Origin: Oscillospiraceae bacterium
GTDB taxonomy: Bacteria > Bacillota > Clostridia > Oscillospirales > Ruminococcaceae
DNA: 63,890 bases
Direction: 5' to 3'
NCBI GenBank assembly: GCA_017460835.1
Contig: JAFUAD010000015.1
Coordinates: 1-63,890 of the forward strand
A program made the translations under genes and the position numbers. Of the stretch, positions 7,854 to 15,152 are shown in pieces (within the stretch, counting starts at the first letter, position 1; the number at the start of each line of letters is the position of its first letter). The notes under the pieces are model-generated. The model had not been told where the DNA came from. It ran no database searches and was given only the letters and a program-made list of their open reading frames with translations.

Positions 7854-9197
7854 TTATTTTCCGACACAAAACCTGGAAAACACCCCGTCGATTGTCTCCC
7901 GCGAGATATCCTTCCCGTCAATTTCAGACAAAAACCGCGCAGCCTGCTCCAATTCACCCGCAACCATGTCGAGCTCCCCTCCTGATTCCAGAAGCGAAAT
8001 CGCCTCACGAATCCGGAAATTTGCCTGAGATAGAAGCCGAAACTGCCGCTCATTGATCACAGACGGCTGATTTCCGCTGACAACCGGGAAAACTTCCCTT
8101 AATGCATCCTCCATTTTTGCAAGCGAATCCTCAGAAATCGCAGCACACTGCACAACCGGAAAATCAATCTCACCGGGATCGTTCCCGCAAAGATCAATCT
8201 TATTCCACAAAATCAACACATGATGCCCGCGACATGCAGTCAGCACCTGCTCATCCTCAGGGGTAAGCCCGCTGACCGAATCCACAACATACAGAACCAG
8301 ATCGGCAGTATCGAGTGTCCGCATCGCCTGCTCAATCCCGATGGATTCAATTTTATTTTCTGTCTCGCGGATTCCAGCGGTGTCGGAAAGCACCAGCAGA
8401 TACGGCCCGATTTTCACGCTTTCCGTTATAACGTCGCGCGTCGTGCCGGGAATATCGGTCACAATGCTGCGATTTTCGCCGCAGAGCCAGTTCATGACAG
8501 AGGATTTTCCGGCATTCGGCCGGCCGAGCAGAACAGTCCGAATCCCGTTTTTCAGGATTTTGCCGTCCTGATAATGCTCCGCCATCTCGCTCAATTTTTC
8601 GTAAATCCCGCGTATCTGCGCGGATAATCCCGATGCCTCAAGCTCCGGCGGAAACTCCTCCGCATCGTCCATCCAATAAGCAAGCGCCGAGAGAATCCCG
8701 ACAATCTGATCAGTCACCTCCCGCATTTGCCTGCTGAGACGGCCGTCCTTTACCAAATTCGCCTGATGCAGGGCTGCCCTGCCGTCCGCCTCGATCACAT
8801 CCATGACCGCTTCCGCCTGAGAAAGCGAGAGCTTTCCATTCAAGAACGAACGTTTCGTGAATTCCCCGGGCTCGGCAGGCACTGCGCCTTTCATCAGCAG
8901 CAGATGCAGAATCTCATTTGTTAAATATATTCCGCCATGACAGGTGATCTCGACCGTGTCCTCGCCGGTATAGCTGTGCGGCGCACGGAACACCGTGAGC
9001 ACCACATCGTCAATGCGCTCATCCGCATTCCGGATATACCCGTAGGCACATGTATAACCGCGCATTTCCGTCACTTTCGTGTGATTGGCGGCGACAAAAA
9101 CCTGCTCCGCAATTGCGAGCGCATCCTCCCCGGACATCCGGATCATCGCGATTCCGCCGACAGCCTGCGGCGTTGAAATAGCAGCAATCGTACTCAT
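7854..9197 (-). CDS. mnmE: tRNA modification GTPase MnmE (TrmE)
   Basis: 447 aa from MSTIAAISTPQAVGG, the family's canonical N-terminus; the open frame extends 27 nt further but runs into the upstream terminator. The N-terminal formyl-THF-binding domain (GEFTKRSFLNGKLSLSQAEAV) precedes the GTPase with G1 GRPNAGKSS, G3 DTAG and G4 NKID. The C-terminal FCVGK matches the family FC(I/V)GK signature. With MnmG it modifies wobble uridine 34. The gene is separated from mnmG by about 105 bp that hold three parS-like sites. Confidence 0.97.
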   Translation of the reverse strand: MSTIAAISTPQAVGGIAMIRMSGEDALAIAEQVFVAANHTKVTEMRGYTCAYGYIRNADERIDDVVLTVFRAPHSYTGEDTVEITCHGGIYLTNEILHLLLMKGAVPAEPGEFTKRSFLNGKLSLSQAEAVMDVIEADGRAALHQANLVKDGRLSRQMREVTDQIVGILSALAYWMDDAEEFPPELEASGLSAQIRGIYEKLSEMAEHYQDGKILKNGIRTVLLGRPNAGKSSVMNWLCGENRSIVTDIPGTTRDVITESVKIGPYLLVLSDTAGIRETENKIESIGIEQAMRTLDTADLVLYVVDSVSGLTPEDEQVLTACRGHHVLILWNKIDLCGNDPGEIDFPVVQCAAISEDSLAKMEDALREVFPVVSGNQPSVINERQFRLLSQANFRIREAISLLESGGELDMVAGELEQAARFLSEIDGKDISRETIDGVFSRFCVGK

Positions 9198-9210
9198 CAT
9201 AACCCCAAAG

Positions 9211-9238
9211 AAAAAGGGCAGCAAAGCCGCCCTTTTTT
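9211..9238 (-). terminator. Intrinsic terminator after jag
   Basis: An AAAAAGGGC / GCCCTTTTT stem with a small inner GC pair and triloop begins 4 bp past the jag stop. It is nearly symmetrical and so may work in both directions. It separates the rpmH-jag unit from mnmE-mnmG-rsmG. Confidence 0.75.
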
Positions 9239-9242
9239 CATA

Positions 9243-10262
9243 TCAGAAATCAATCTTGCCGTAGACGCCCGCATTGAGTGCATCCTCCGGCTTCGGACGC
9301 TTATAATCCTTTTCAAAGCTGGTAGAAAGGTCGAGCTTTCTCGGCCCCTCGCCGGACGGCCGCCGGTCTCTGCGGTCGCGGTCATTGCGTCTGCCTCTGC
9401 GGTCGCCGCGCTCGCGGTCAAATTTCCCGCCGCTGCGGAAGCTGCGCGCATTCTTATCATCGCGCTTATAGGCCGGCGCCGAATCGTTCGTGATGATGAC
9501 CTTTCTGTTCGGCTCCTCGCCGGAGGAGTGCGACGAAACGCCCTCGATCTCGGTCACGGTCGAGTGAATAATTCTGCGCTCATAGGGGTTCATCGGCTCC
9601 AGCGCGATGCTTCTGCCGGACTTGAGCACGTTGCGGCTGATGCGCTGTGCGAGCTCCTGAAGCGCCTTTCTGCGCTTTTCGCGGTATCCGCAGGTGTCGA
9701 TTGTCACTCTGACATAGTCCTTGTCGCCGCGGTTTGCGATCATCGAGGTCAGATATTGCAGTGCATCGAGCGTATCACCGCGTCTGCCGATCAGCGAGCC
9801 GGCATTTTCGCCCTTGAGCTCAAAGGAGATGCCGTTTTCCAGTCTGCCCTCGCAGGTCACGCCGGGCGCGAGCTTGCTCAGCACGCTTTCGAGATAGGCC
9901 GCACCGATCGCCATTTTTTCGAGCATAACCTCGGGAGAAACATCAGATTTCTCCTCCGCAGCATTCTCAGATTCTTCAGCAGGTGCGGGATTTTCGATCA
10001 CATCAGGAGCCTCCTCGGCCGCCTCCGCAGTAATTTCGGGAGCCGAGGTCTCCTCCTGCTGCACAGGCTCCTCAGCAGGCATTGCAGGCACATAGCTTGC
10101 CTCGATTTTGAATTCTTCCTTTTTTCCGAACAGTCCGCCGAGCAGGGAACGCTTGGGTTCCTCCAGAACCTTCACGCCGATCTCGGAAACCGGTACGCCG
10201 AAGGCATCGGCAGCCTTCTGCTTCGCCTCGTCGAGGCTCGGAGCGGTAAAAATTCCGGTCAT
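9243..10262 (-). CDS. jag: RNA-binding protein Jag / KhpB (SpoIIIJ-associated)
   Basis: 339 aa. Jag-N (residues 1-55, FTAPSLDEAKQKAADAFG) is followed by an acidic Glu/Ala-rich linker. A KH domain with the GRRGDTLDALQYL loop comes next, then an R3H domain whose motif region (GYREKRRKALQELAQRISR) is clear. The C-terminal tail of about 70 residues is rich in Arg and Asp (RGDRRGRRNDRDRRDRR) and longer than in typical homologues, suggesting extra RNA contact. KhpB proteins bind RNA and influence cell elongation and division. AAGGAGTG precedes the ATG. The gene lies directly downstream of yidC, as is usual. Confidence 0.93.
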   Translation of the reverse strand: MTGIFTAPSLDEAKQKAADAFGVPVSEIGVKVLEEPKRSLLGGLFGKKEEFKIEASYVPAMPAEEPVQQEETSAPEITAEAAEEAPDVIENPAPAEESENAAEEKSDVSPEVMLEKMAIGAAYLESVLSKLAPGVTCEGRLENGISFELKGENAGSLIGRRGDTLDALQYLTSMIANRGDKDYVRVTIDTCGYREKRRKALQELAQRISRNVLKSGRSIALEPMNPYERRIIHSTVTEIEGVSSHSSGEEPNRKVIITNDSAPAYKRDDKNARSFRSGGKFDRERGDRRGRRNDRDRRDRRPSGEGPRKLDLSTSFEKDYKRPKPEDALNAGVYGKIDF

Positions 10263-10297
10263 ACGATCACTCCTTTCGTTTTATTGCATCGGAAAAA

Positions 10298-11446
10298 TCA
10301 CGCATCTTCGTCGATATCGTCAGATCCGTCATCCTCCGGCAATTCTTCACCGTATTTCAAAGCAGCGCGCTTTCTCGCCGCTTCAATCAGCTTCTTTTCA
10401 TATTCGGCGCGCTCCTTGCGGGACATGCCGTCATCGCCGTCCGCATAGCGCGTCCGGTTTGCATCCGTTGTTCTGCCCTGCTGCTCCGCCTGATACTGCG
10501 CAGACTGCTCCATCATGCGCTGCATCCAGGAGGGACCCTTAGCGAGCTGCTTCTGCTTTTCCTTCTCATTGATTCTGACGAGCCGCTCGCCGGAGAGATA
10601 CCGGTAAAGGAACAGCGAAATGATCAGGCTGAACACGGAATTCCACAGCCAGTACCATGCGAGACCCGCAGGCAGGACCATGCCGAAGTAGATGGTCATA
10701 AGCGGCGCAAGATAGATCATTGCATTCATCATGCAGGAGCTCTGCGCCGGGTTGTCCGGGTTGGATTTTTTGCTGTGAATCTGCGAAATAATGGACATTG
10801 CGAGCTGCACAAGTGCCGCAAGAATCGGAACCGAAACCAGCATAACCGCTGCGACTGTCCATTTATCAGGCTTGAATGTCGGGATCGCTGTGAGGTCGAT
10901 TCCGAAAATCTTGACATTGAACTTGCTGATTTTCTCGGCAAAATCGCTCATATCGCCGAATGCGCCGGGCGTATTGCGGTATTTCAGCATAATCAGCTCC
11001 GGCCGGCCATTCAGATTATTGATCTCCGTCTTGTTGTCGCCGAGAAATGCCGTCAAGTTTTCCTGTGCCTTTTTCAGCGTATTTGCGTCGATCCGCAGAA
11101 TGAAGGTCAGCGGCTTCAATACGACGCGGTACACGCCGAAGAGCAGAAACATCGTCAGGAAGCTGCTCAGGCAGCCGGCGCTCGGGTTCACGCCCTCCTC
11201 GGTGTAGAGCTTATTCTGCTCCTCCTGAAAGCGCTGCTGATTGTTTGCGTAGGATTTTCTCAGCTTTGCGATCTTTCCGGAAAGGAGCCCGATCCGCGCC
11301 TGATTGACCTGCATTTTATAGGTGCTGTGCATGGTCAGCAGCTTAATAAAAATCGTAAAAATCAGAATTGACAGGCCGTAATTGCGGACAACCTGATAGA
11401 TCGCCCACATGACCCATCCGAAGGGAATTGCAATGAGATCAAACAA
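10298..11446 (-). CDS. yidC: Membrane protein insertase YidC / SpoIIIJ
   Basis: 382 aa, five predicted membrane spans, ending in a charged, acidic C-terminal tail. The start is a TTG at 11446 with GGAGGA 7 nt upstream. YidC inserts and folds membrane proteins alone or with SecYEG. There is no lipobox, unlike B. subtilis SpoIIIJ; the N-terminus (FDLIAIPFGWVMWAIYQV) resembles clostridial YidC without a large periplasmic domain. It lies between yidD and jag. Confidence 0.93.
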   Translation of the reverse strand: MFDLIAIPFGWVMWAIYQVVRNYGLSILIFTIFIKLLTMHSTYKMQVNQARIGLLSGKIAKLRKSYANNQQRFQEEQNKLYTEEGVNPSAGCLSSFLTMFLLFGVYRVVLKPLTFILRIDANTLKKAQENLTAFLGDNKTEINNLNGRPELIMLKYRNTPGAFGDMSDFAEKISKFNVKIFGIDLTAIPTFKPDKWTVAAVMLVSVPILAALVQLAMSIISQIHSKKSNPDNPAQSSCMMNAMIYLAPLMTIYFGMVLPAGLAWYWLWNSVFSLIISLFLYRYLSGERLVRINEKEKQKQLAKGPSWMQRMMEQSAQYQAEQQGRTTDANRTRYADGDDGMSRKERAEYEKKLIEAARKRAALKYGEELPEDDGSDDIDEDA

Positions 11447-11478
11447 GTGCTGTTCCTCCGTTCATGAATCGCGAAATA

Positions 11479-11832
11479 TTACATAGAATCGCGCTTTTGT
11501 CTCCATTTTTGCCGCGGGGCAAGCAGCCATCCGTATTGATCCTCTGCCCGCCGCTGAACAGGAGACAGCGGGTCCGGCTGCGGAATTTTATGCCGCCCGA
11601 GCAGATCGAATTTCAGCGGGACGGGGTCCCAGCCGCCCTTAGAGAGCGGGTTGCAGCGGCAGATACGCAGCGTGCCGAGCCAGATCCCCGGAATTACCCC
11701 GAACCGCTCGATCGCCTGCATTGCATAGGCGGAGCATGACGGATGATACCGGCAGACTGCGGGAAAATGCGGCGAAATGAACCGCCGGTAGCCCTTGATC
11801 GGCAGGACAAATATCCTGCGCAGCAGCTTCAT
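11479..11832 (-). CDS. yidD: Membrane protein insertion efficiency factor YidD
   Basis: 117 aa. The conserved core CRYHPSCSAYAMQAIERFG and RICRCNPLSKGGWDPVP identify YidD, a small amphipathic inner-leaflet protein that aids YidC. The family is usually 70-90 aa; here about 35 extra residues rich in Arg, Lys and Gln extend the C-terminus. The start overlaps rnpA's stop by 4 bp (ATGA). Confidence 0.95.
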   Translation of the reverse strand: MKLLRRIFVLPIKGYRRFISPHFPAVCRYHPSCSAYAMQAIERFGVIPGIWLGTLRICRCNPLSKGGWDPVPLKFDLLGRHKIPQPDPLSPVQRRAEDQYGWLLAPRQKWRQKRDSM

Positions 11833-12239
11833 TTTCCGGCTCCTGCCGAAGCCCTGCGCTTCTGCGGCGGCTTCGGATTCTGCGTACAGGGGATCTCCCC
11901 GCTGCTGACGCCCTGACAGTGCCGCACGCCCTTTGTCAGAAGGCTGTGCGTCAGCACATCGGATTTCTGCTCCGGCAGCGTGCTTCTCGCGACGAACACC
12001 AGATCAATCCCGACGGGCATTTGCAGCTCTGCGGCGGAATATGCCGCGCGGATGATGCGCTTTGCGCGGTTTCGCTTTACGGCATTGCCGATTTTCTTTC
12101 CCGCGGTGATGCCGAGCCGGTTATAGGGCAGCTTATTCGGCATGACATAGATCAGCGCCGAACCGAGCGAACAAAAAGCGCCCTTGCGGTAAAGACGCTG
12201 AAAATCCGCGTTATTGTTCAGCTTTTGCGTAAACAGCAT
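11829..12239 (-). CDS. rnpA: Ribonuclease P protein component RnpA
   Basis: 136 aa from MLFTQKLNNN; GGAGG is 9 nt upstream of this ATG, while the longer frame would start on a TTG before the ribosome site. The RNR signature KRNRAKRIIRAAY is present. The protein helps the catalytic RNA remove tRNA 5' leaders. About 20 extra C-terminal residues (PKPPQKRRASAGAGK) go beyond the usual length. It is translationally coupled to yidD. Confidence 0.95.
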   Translation of the reverse strand: MLFTQKLNNNADFQRLYRKGAFCSLGSALIYVMPNKLPYNRLGITAGKKIGNAVKRNRAKRIIRAAYSAAELQMPVGIDLVFVARSTLPEQKSDVLTHSLLTKGVRHCQGVSSGEIPCTQNPKPPQKRRASAGAGK

Positions 12240-12269
12240 ACTCCGGCGCCTCCCACGGATCAAGCGGTT

Positions 12270-12340
12270 CCGGCAGGCTTCCTGCCGGACAATTCAAGAA
12301 AAAGAGAGCCACAATCAGGGGATTGCGGCTCTCTTTCTTG
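12270..12340 (-). terminator. Terminator / attenuator between rpmH and rnpA
   Basis: Just past the rpmH stop, arms at 12302-12316 and 12321-12336 pair (GATTGCGGCTCTCT with AGAGAGCCACAATC, one mismatch) and a T-rich run follows in the minus direction. A second hairpin with 8-bp arms (CCGGCAGG / CCTGCCGG, 12270-12288) lies between it and the rnpA ribosome site. Partial termination would make L34 mRNA more abundant than rnpA mRNA. Confidence 0.65.
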
Positions 12341-12349
12341 CGTATCGGA

Positions 12350-12484
12350 TCAATAGGTCAGTCTTGCACGACCCTTTGCACGGCGGCGAGCCAGAACTTT
12401 ACGACCATTCGCGGTTGCCATACGCTTCCGGAAGCCGTGCTCCATCTTACGGTGCCGCTTCTTCGGCTGATATGTTCTCTTCAT
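12350..12484 (-). CDS. rpmH: 50S ribosomal protein L34
   Basis: 44 aa beginning [20 protein letters not shown], the canonical bacterial L34 sequence, and ending [19 protein letters not shown] lies upstream of the ATG. It heads the leftward rpmH-rnpA-yidD-yidC-jag cluster, the classic arrangement near the origin. Confidence 0.98.
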   Translation of the reverse strand: MKRTYQPKKRHRKMEHGFRKRMATANGRKVLARRRAKGRARLTY

Positions 12485-12606
12485 GGAAATCGTCACTCCT
12501 TTTCTTTTGTATCATCAAACATCCCCCGTTTTTCTGCGGAGAGACGTAAAGAATCACAGTATTTTCGCAGGGTACCGCAAGAATACAGCACTCCCTGCGA
12601 GGTTTT

Positions 12607-12635
12607 ATTATACAGGAAAATCGCGGAAAAGTCAA
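12607..12635 (-). promoter_or_regulatory. rpmH promoter
   Basis: Minus-strand TTGACT (12630-12635), a 17-bp spacer and perfect TATAAT (12607-12612). It implies a leader of about 115 nt before rpmH. Confidence 0.85.
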
Positions 12636-12718
12636 GCAGTCAAAATGATTTTTGTGCACCCTGCCGAGAAACCGCAGTGCGCTTGATGATGATATATGCA
12701 GAATAGAAAGACGCTGTG

Positions 12719-14176
12719 TTACGCGCGCTTCTGCTTTTGTTCCGCAGATTTCTGATCCGGATGGATCACGAACCAGAAGGTCGAGCCGACCCCGACCGTG
12801 CTGTCCACGCCGAAGGCATAGTCGTGCAGCCGGAGAATCGCCTTCACGATTGAGAGCCCAAGCCCGGTTCCGCGCACCTCGCGCTTATAATTGCTGCTGC
12901 GGTAATATTTGTCGAAAATCCGCGAGAGCGTCTCCTGATCCATGCCCTTTCCGGTATCGCGGACGGAGATCCGGATGCCCTCCGGCACATGCTCCTGCTT
13001 TAAGAAGATTTGTTTGGAATCCCCGGTATAATTCACCGCATTGTTGATGAGATTGCAGATCACCTGCTCGATTTTTCCCGCATCGCAGCAGACCGGCGCA
13101 GGGCCGTCCGTCTCCAGCGAGAAATGATAGCCGGAGACCTCGCTCAGTCCGCGGTAGCGCTCCGCGATCTCCCGCAGCCGCTCCTCCATGTCAAATTCCG
13201 AGCGTTCAAGCGTCATCTTCCCGTTCTCGTATTTCGAGAGATCGAGAATATCGTTGACCAGCGCGGTCAGGCGGTCGGTCTCCTCGATGATGACCTGCAA
13301 ATGCTGCTCGCGCTTGACGGGATTGTCGCCGGACACATCGCGGATCAGCTCGGCATAGCCCTTCAGCATGGTCAGCGGCGTGCGCAGGTCATGCGAGGCA
13401 TTGGCGATCAGGTCGCGCTGCATCGTATCGACGCGGTTGATCTCGTAGCTTGCATAGGTCAGCGTATCGGCGAGCCGGTCTGCTTCATAGTAGCCGCCGC
13501 CGGTAAACTGAATATCGTAGCGCCCGTGTGCGAGCTGCTCCGCCTCCTTCGTGACCTGCACGATCGGCTTTGCGAGCCGGTGCGAGACCACAACGGAGAT
13601 GACAAACGCAATCAGGATCAGCATCACAGAGATCATCAGGAGCTGCTTTTTCAGGATATTGACCGTCGCGGAGACCGGCACCAGCGGCGTATTCAGCAGC
13701 AGATAGCCCTGCGGCTGATCCTCCGGGCCGATTACGCTGGCATAGATCAGAATATCGACCTGTGTCGCGGGATTATTCTCCTTTCCAATCAGAACACGGT
13801 TATTCTGCCGCTTCAGCAGCCGGATGATCTCCCGCGCATGGTTGTTCGGCCCGTGGATAAAGCAATTGCCGTTTGAGCCCGAGCCGAGCGCATCGACGGA
13901 AAACACCGAGCGCTCATACTGATCGCGCACCTCAATGCACATCTGGTTGTCGCTTGCGAAGCGGTAAAAGGACTCGGCATAATCCCCGCTGAGATAATCC
14001 TTCTTCATGGTATCCGCGATCTTCATGATATCGGCGGTTTTCATGCGGTTATAGAAATTCTGCAAAAACAAAATCTGAAAGAACCAGAGCAGAATCAGAA
14101 CCGCGAGGATGAACACCACGAACCAGCCCCAGATATGCAGCCGCATGCTGCGGCGCTTTTTGGCCTTATGCTTCAA
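12719..14176 (-). CDS. Sensor histidine kinase
   Basis: 485 aa. Two membrane spans (about 17-39 and 178-198) flank an extracellular sensor of about 140 residues. A HAMP region follows, then the H-box NASHDLRTP with His262, the N-box VICNLINNAVNYTG, the G1 box DTGKGMDQ, FDKYYR, and G2 GTGLGLSIVKAIL. All catalytic boxes are intact. It overlaps the response-regulator gene by 11 bp. The signal is unknown; the Pho-like repeats in the operon promoter make a PhoR-like role possible but unproven. Confidence 0.93.
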   Translation of the reverse strand: MKHKAKKRRSMRLHIWGWFVVFILAVLILLWFFQILFLQNFYNRMKTADIMKIADTMKKDYLSGDYAESFYRFASDNQMCIEVRDQYERSVFSVDALGSGSNGNCFIHGPNNHAREIIRLLKRQNNRVLIGKENNPATQVDILIYASVIGPEDQPQGYLLLNTPLVPVSATVNILKKQLLMISVMLILIAFVISVVVSHRLAKPIVQVTKEAEQLAHGRYDIQFTGGGYYEADRLADTLTYASYEINRVDTMQRDLIANASHDLRTPLTMLKGYAELIRDVSGDNPVKREQHLQVIIEETDRLTALVNDILDLSKYENGKMTLERSEFDMEERLREIAERYRGLSEVSGYHFSLETDGPAPVCCDAGKIEQVICNLINNAVNYTGDSKQIFLKQEHVPEGIRISVRDTGKGMDQETLSRIFDKYYRSSNYKREVRGTGLGLSIVKAILRLHDYAFGVDSTVGVGSTFWFVIHPDQKSAEQKQKRA

Positions 14177-14876
14177 ATTTGTATCCCATTCCCCTCAGTG
14201 TGACAATGAACTTGCGGTATTCACCGAGGCTGTTCCGGAGCATCTTGATATGGGTATCGACCGTGCGGTCATCCCCGAAGAAGTCATAGCCCCAGACCTC
14301 CTCCAGCAGCTTGTCTCTTGTCAGCGCAATATTGCAGTTCTTGACGAGATAAAACAGCAGGTCATATTCCTTCGGGGTCATGCTGGCCTTCTGCCCGTTG
14401 ACATAGACATCTCTGCCCTTCATGTCGATTTCAAGCCCCTCAAAGCTCATGCGCTCCGGAAGCTGCTGTTGCTGCTGCTTCTTGTATTTTTCGAGCTCCC
14501 TGAGCTGCTCCTGTGTCAGGGCATAGCGGTTGCAGACGGTCTTGATGCGGGCAATCAGCAGCTTCGGGGAGAAGGGCTTGACGACATAATCGTCGATTCC
14601 GAGTTCAAAGCCGTACTGCTGGTCATATTCCTCGCCTCTTGCCGAGAGCATGATGATCGGCACCTTCGAGGTCTTGCGGATCTCCTTGCATGCCGAAAAG
14701 CCGTCCAGCCGCGACATCATAATATCCATGATAATCAGGTCATAGTGCTGATCGCGCACCTTGATCACCGCCTCCATACCGTCGGCGGCTTCGTCTACCT
14801 CGATTCCCTCAAATTCCGCATATTCGCGGATCATCATGCGGATCTGTGCCTCGTCATCCACTACCAGAATTTTCAT
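14166..14876 (-). CDS. OmpR/PhoB-family response regulator
   Basis: 236 aa from MKILVVDDE, with AGGAG 10 nt upstream; the longer open frame upstream has no ribosome site. The receiver domain has the acidic pair D7-D8, phospho-acceptor D51 (LIIMDIMM) and the Lys of DDYVVKPF. The winged-helix output domain ends DDRTVDTHIKMLRNSLG and RGMGYKFEA. A charged, Gln-rich linker (KYKKQQQQQ) joins the domains, longer than usual. It forms an operon with the histidine kinase and is probably autoregulated. Confidence 0.95.
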   Translation of the reverse strand: MKILVVDDEAQIRMMIREYAEFEGIEVDEAADGMEAVIKVRDQHYDLIIMDIMMSRLDGFSACKEIRKTSKVPIIMLSARGEEYDQQYGFELGIDDYVVKPFSPKLLIARIKTVCNRYALTQEQLRELEKYKKQQQQQLPERMSFEGLEIDMKGRDVYVNGQKASMTPKEYDLLFYLVKNCNIALTRDKLLEEVWGYDFFGDDRTVDTHIKMLRNSLGEYRKFIVTLRGMGYKFEA

Positions 14877-14983
14877 ATTGTAAAGTCTCCTCTCAAAGAT
14901 TGATACATATTCGGTGTTCCGTATCGGGCATTCTGCCCCGTGCAAAAGATGCTTTTCCGGCGGACAGGAACCGATACAAAGAC

Positions 14984-15026
14984 AGTATAACATAAAGATG
15001 TGAATTTTTTGTGAAAATTAAGTCAA
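14984..15026 (-). promoter_or_regulatory. Pho-box-like direct repeats and promoter of the two-component operon
   Basis: On the minus strand TTGACT (15021-15026), TTCACA (15010-15015) and TTCACA (14999-15004) repeat with exactly 11-bp periodicity. The -10 TATACT follows at 14984-14989, 9 bp beyond the last repeat. TT(A/C)ACA repeats spaced by about 5 bp are the known layout of PhoP boxes in Bacillus; here they replace a normal -35. Confidence 0.6.
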
Positions 15027-15054
15027 AATCAGCAGTTTTCCGCAAGAGAATCCA

Positions 15055-15083
15055 TTGACATTTACTGCATCCTCTGGTATAAT
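15055..15083 (+). promoter_or_regulatory. Promoter of the GGDEF/EAL gene
   Basis: Perfect TTGACA (15055-15060), a 17-bp spacer and perfect TATAAT (15078-15083), about 70 bp before the start codon. Confidence 0.88.
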
Positions 15084-15152
15084 ATAGAGTGGTATAACAT
15101 AAACAAAAACCGTTTCAAGGGAGATACAAAACAGGAAAGGGTGTGACAGCCT

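Noticed and set aside
7720-8056. Short frames through the mnmE-mnmG gap
   Set aside because: They are produced by the three parS-like 16-mers and the end of mnmE on the other strand.
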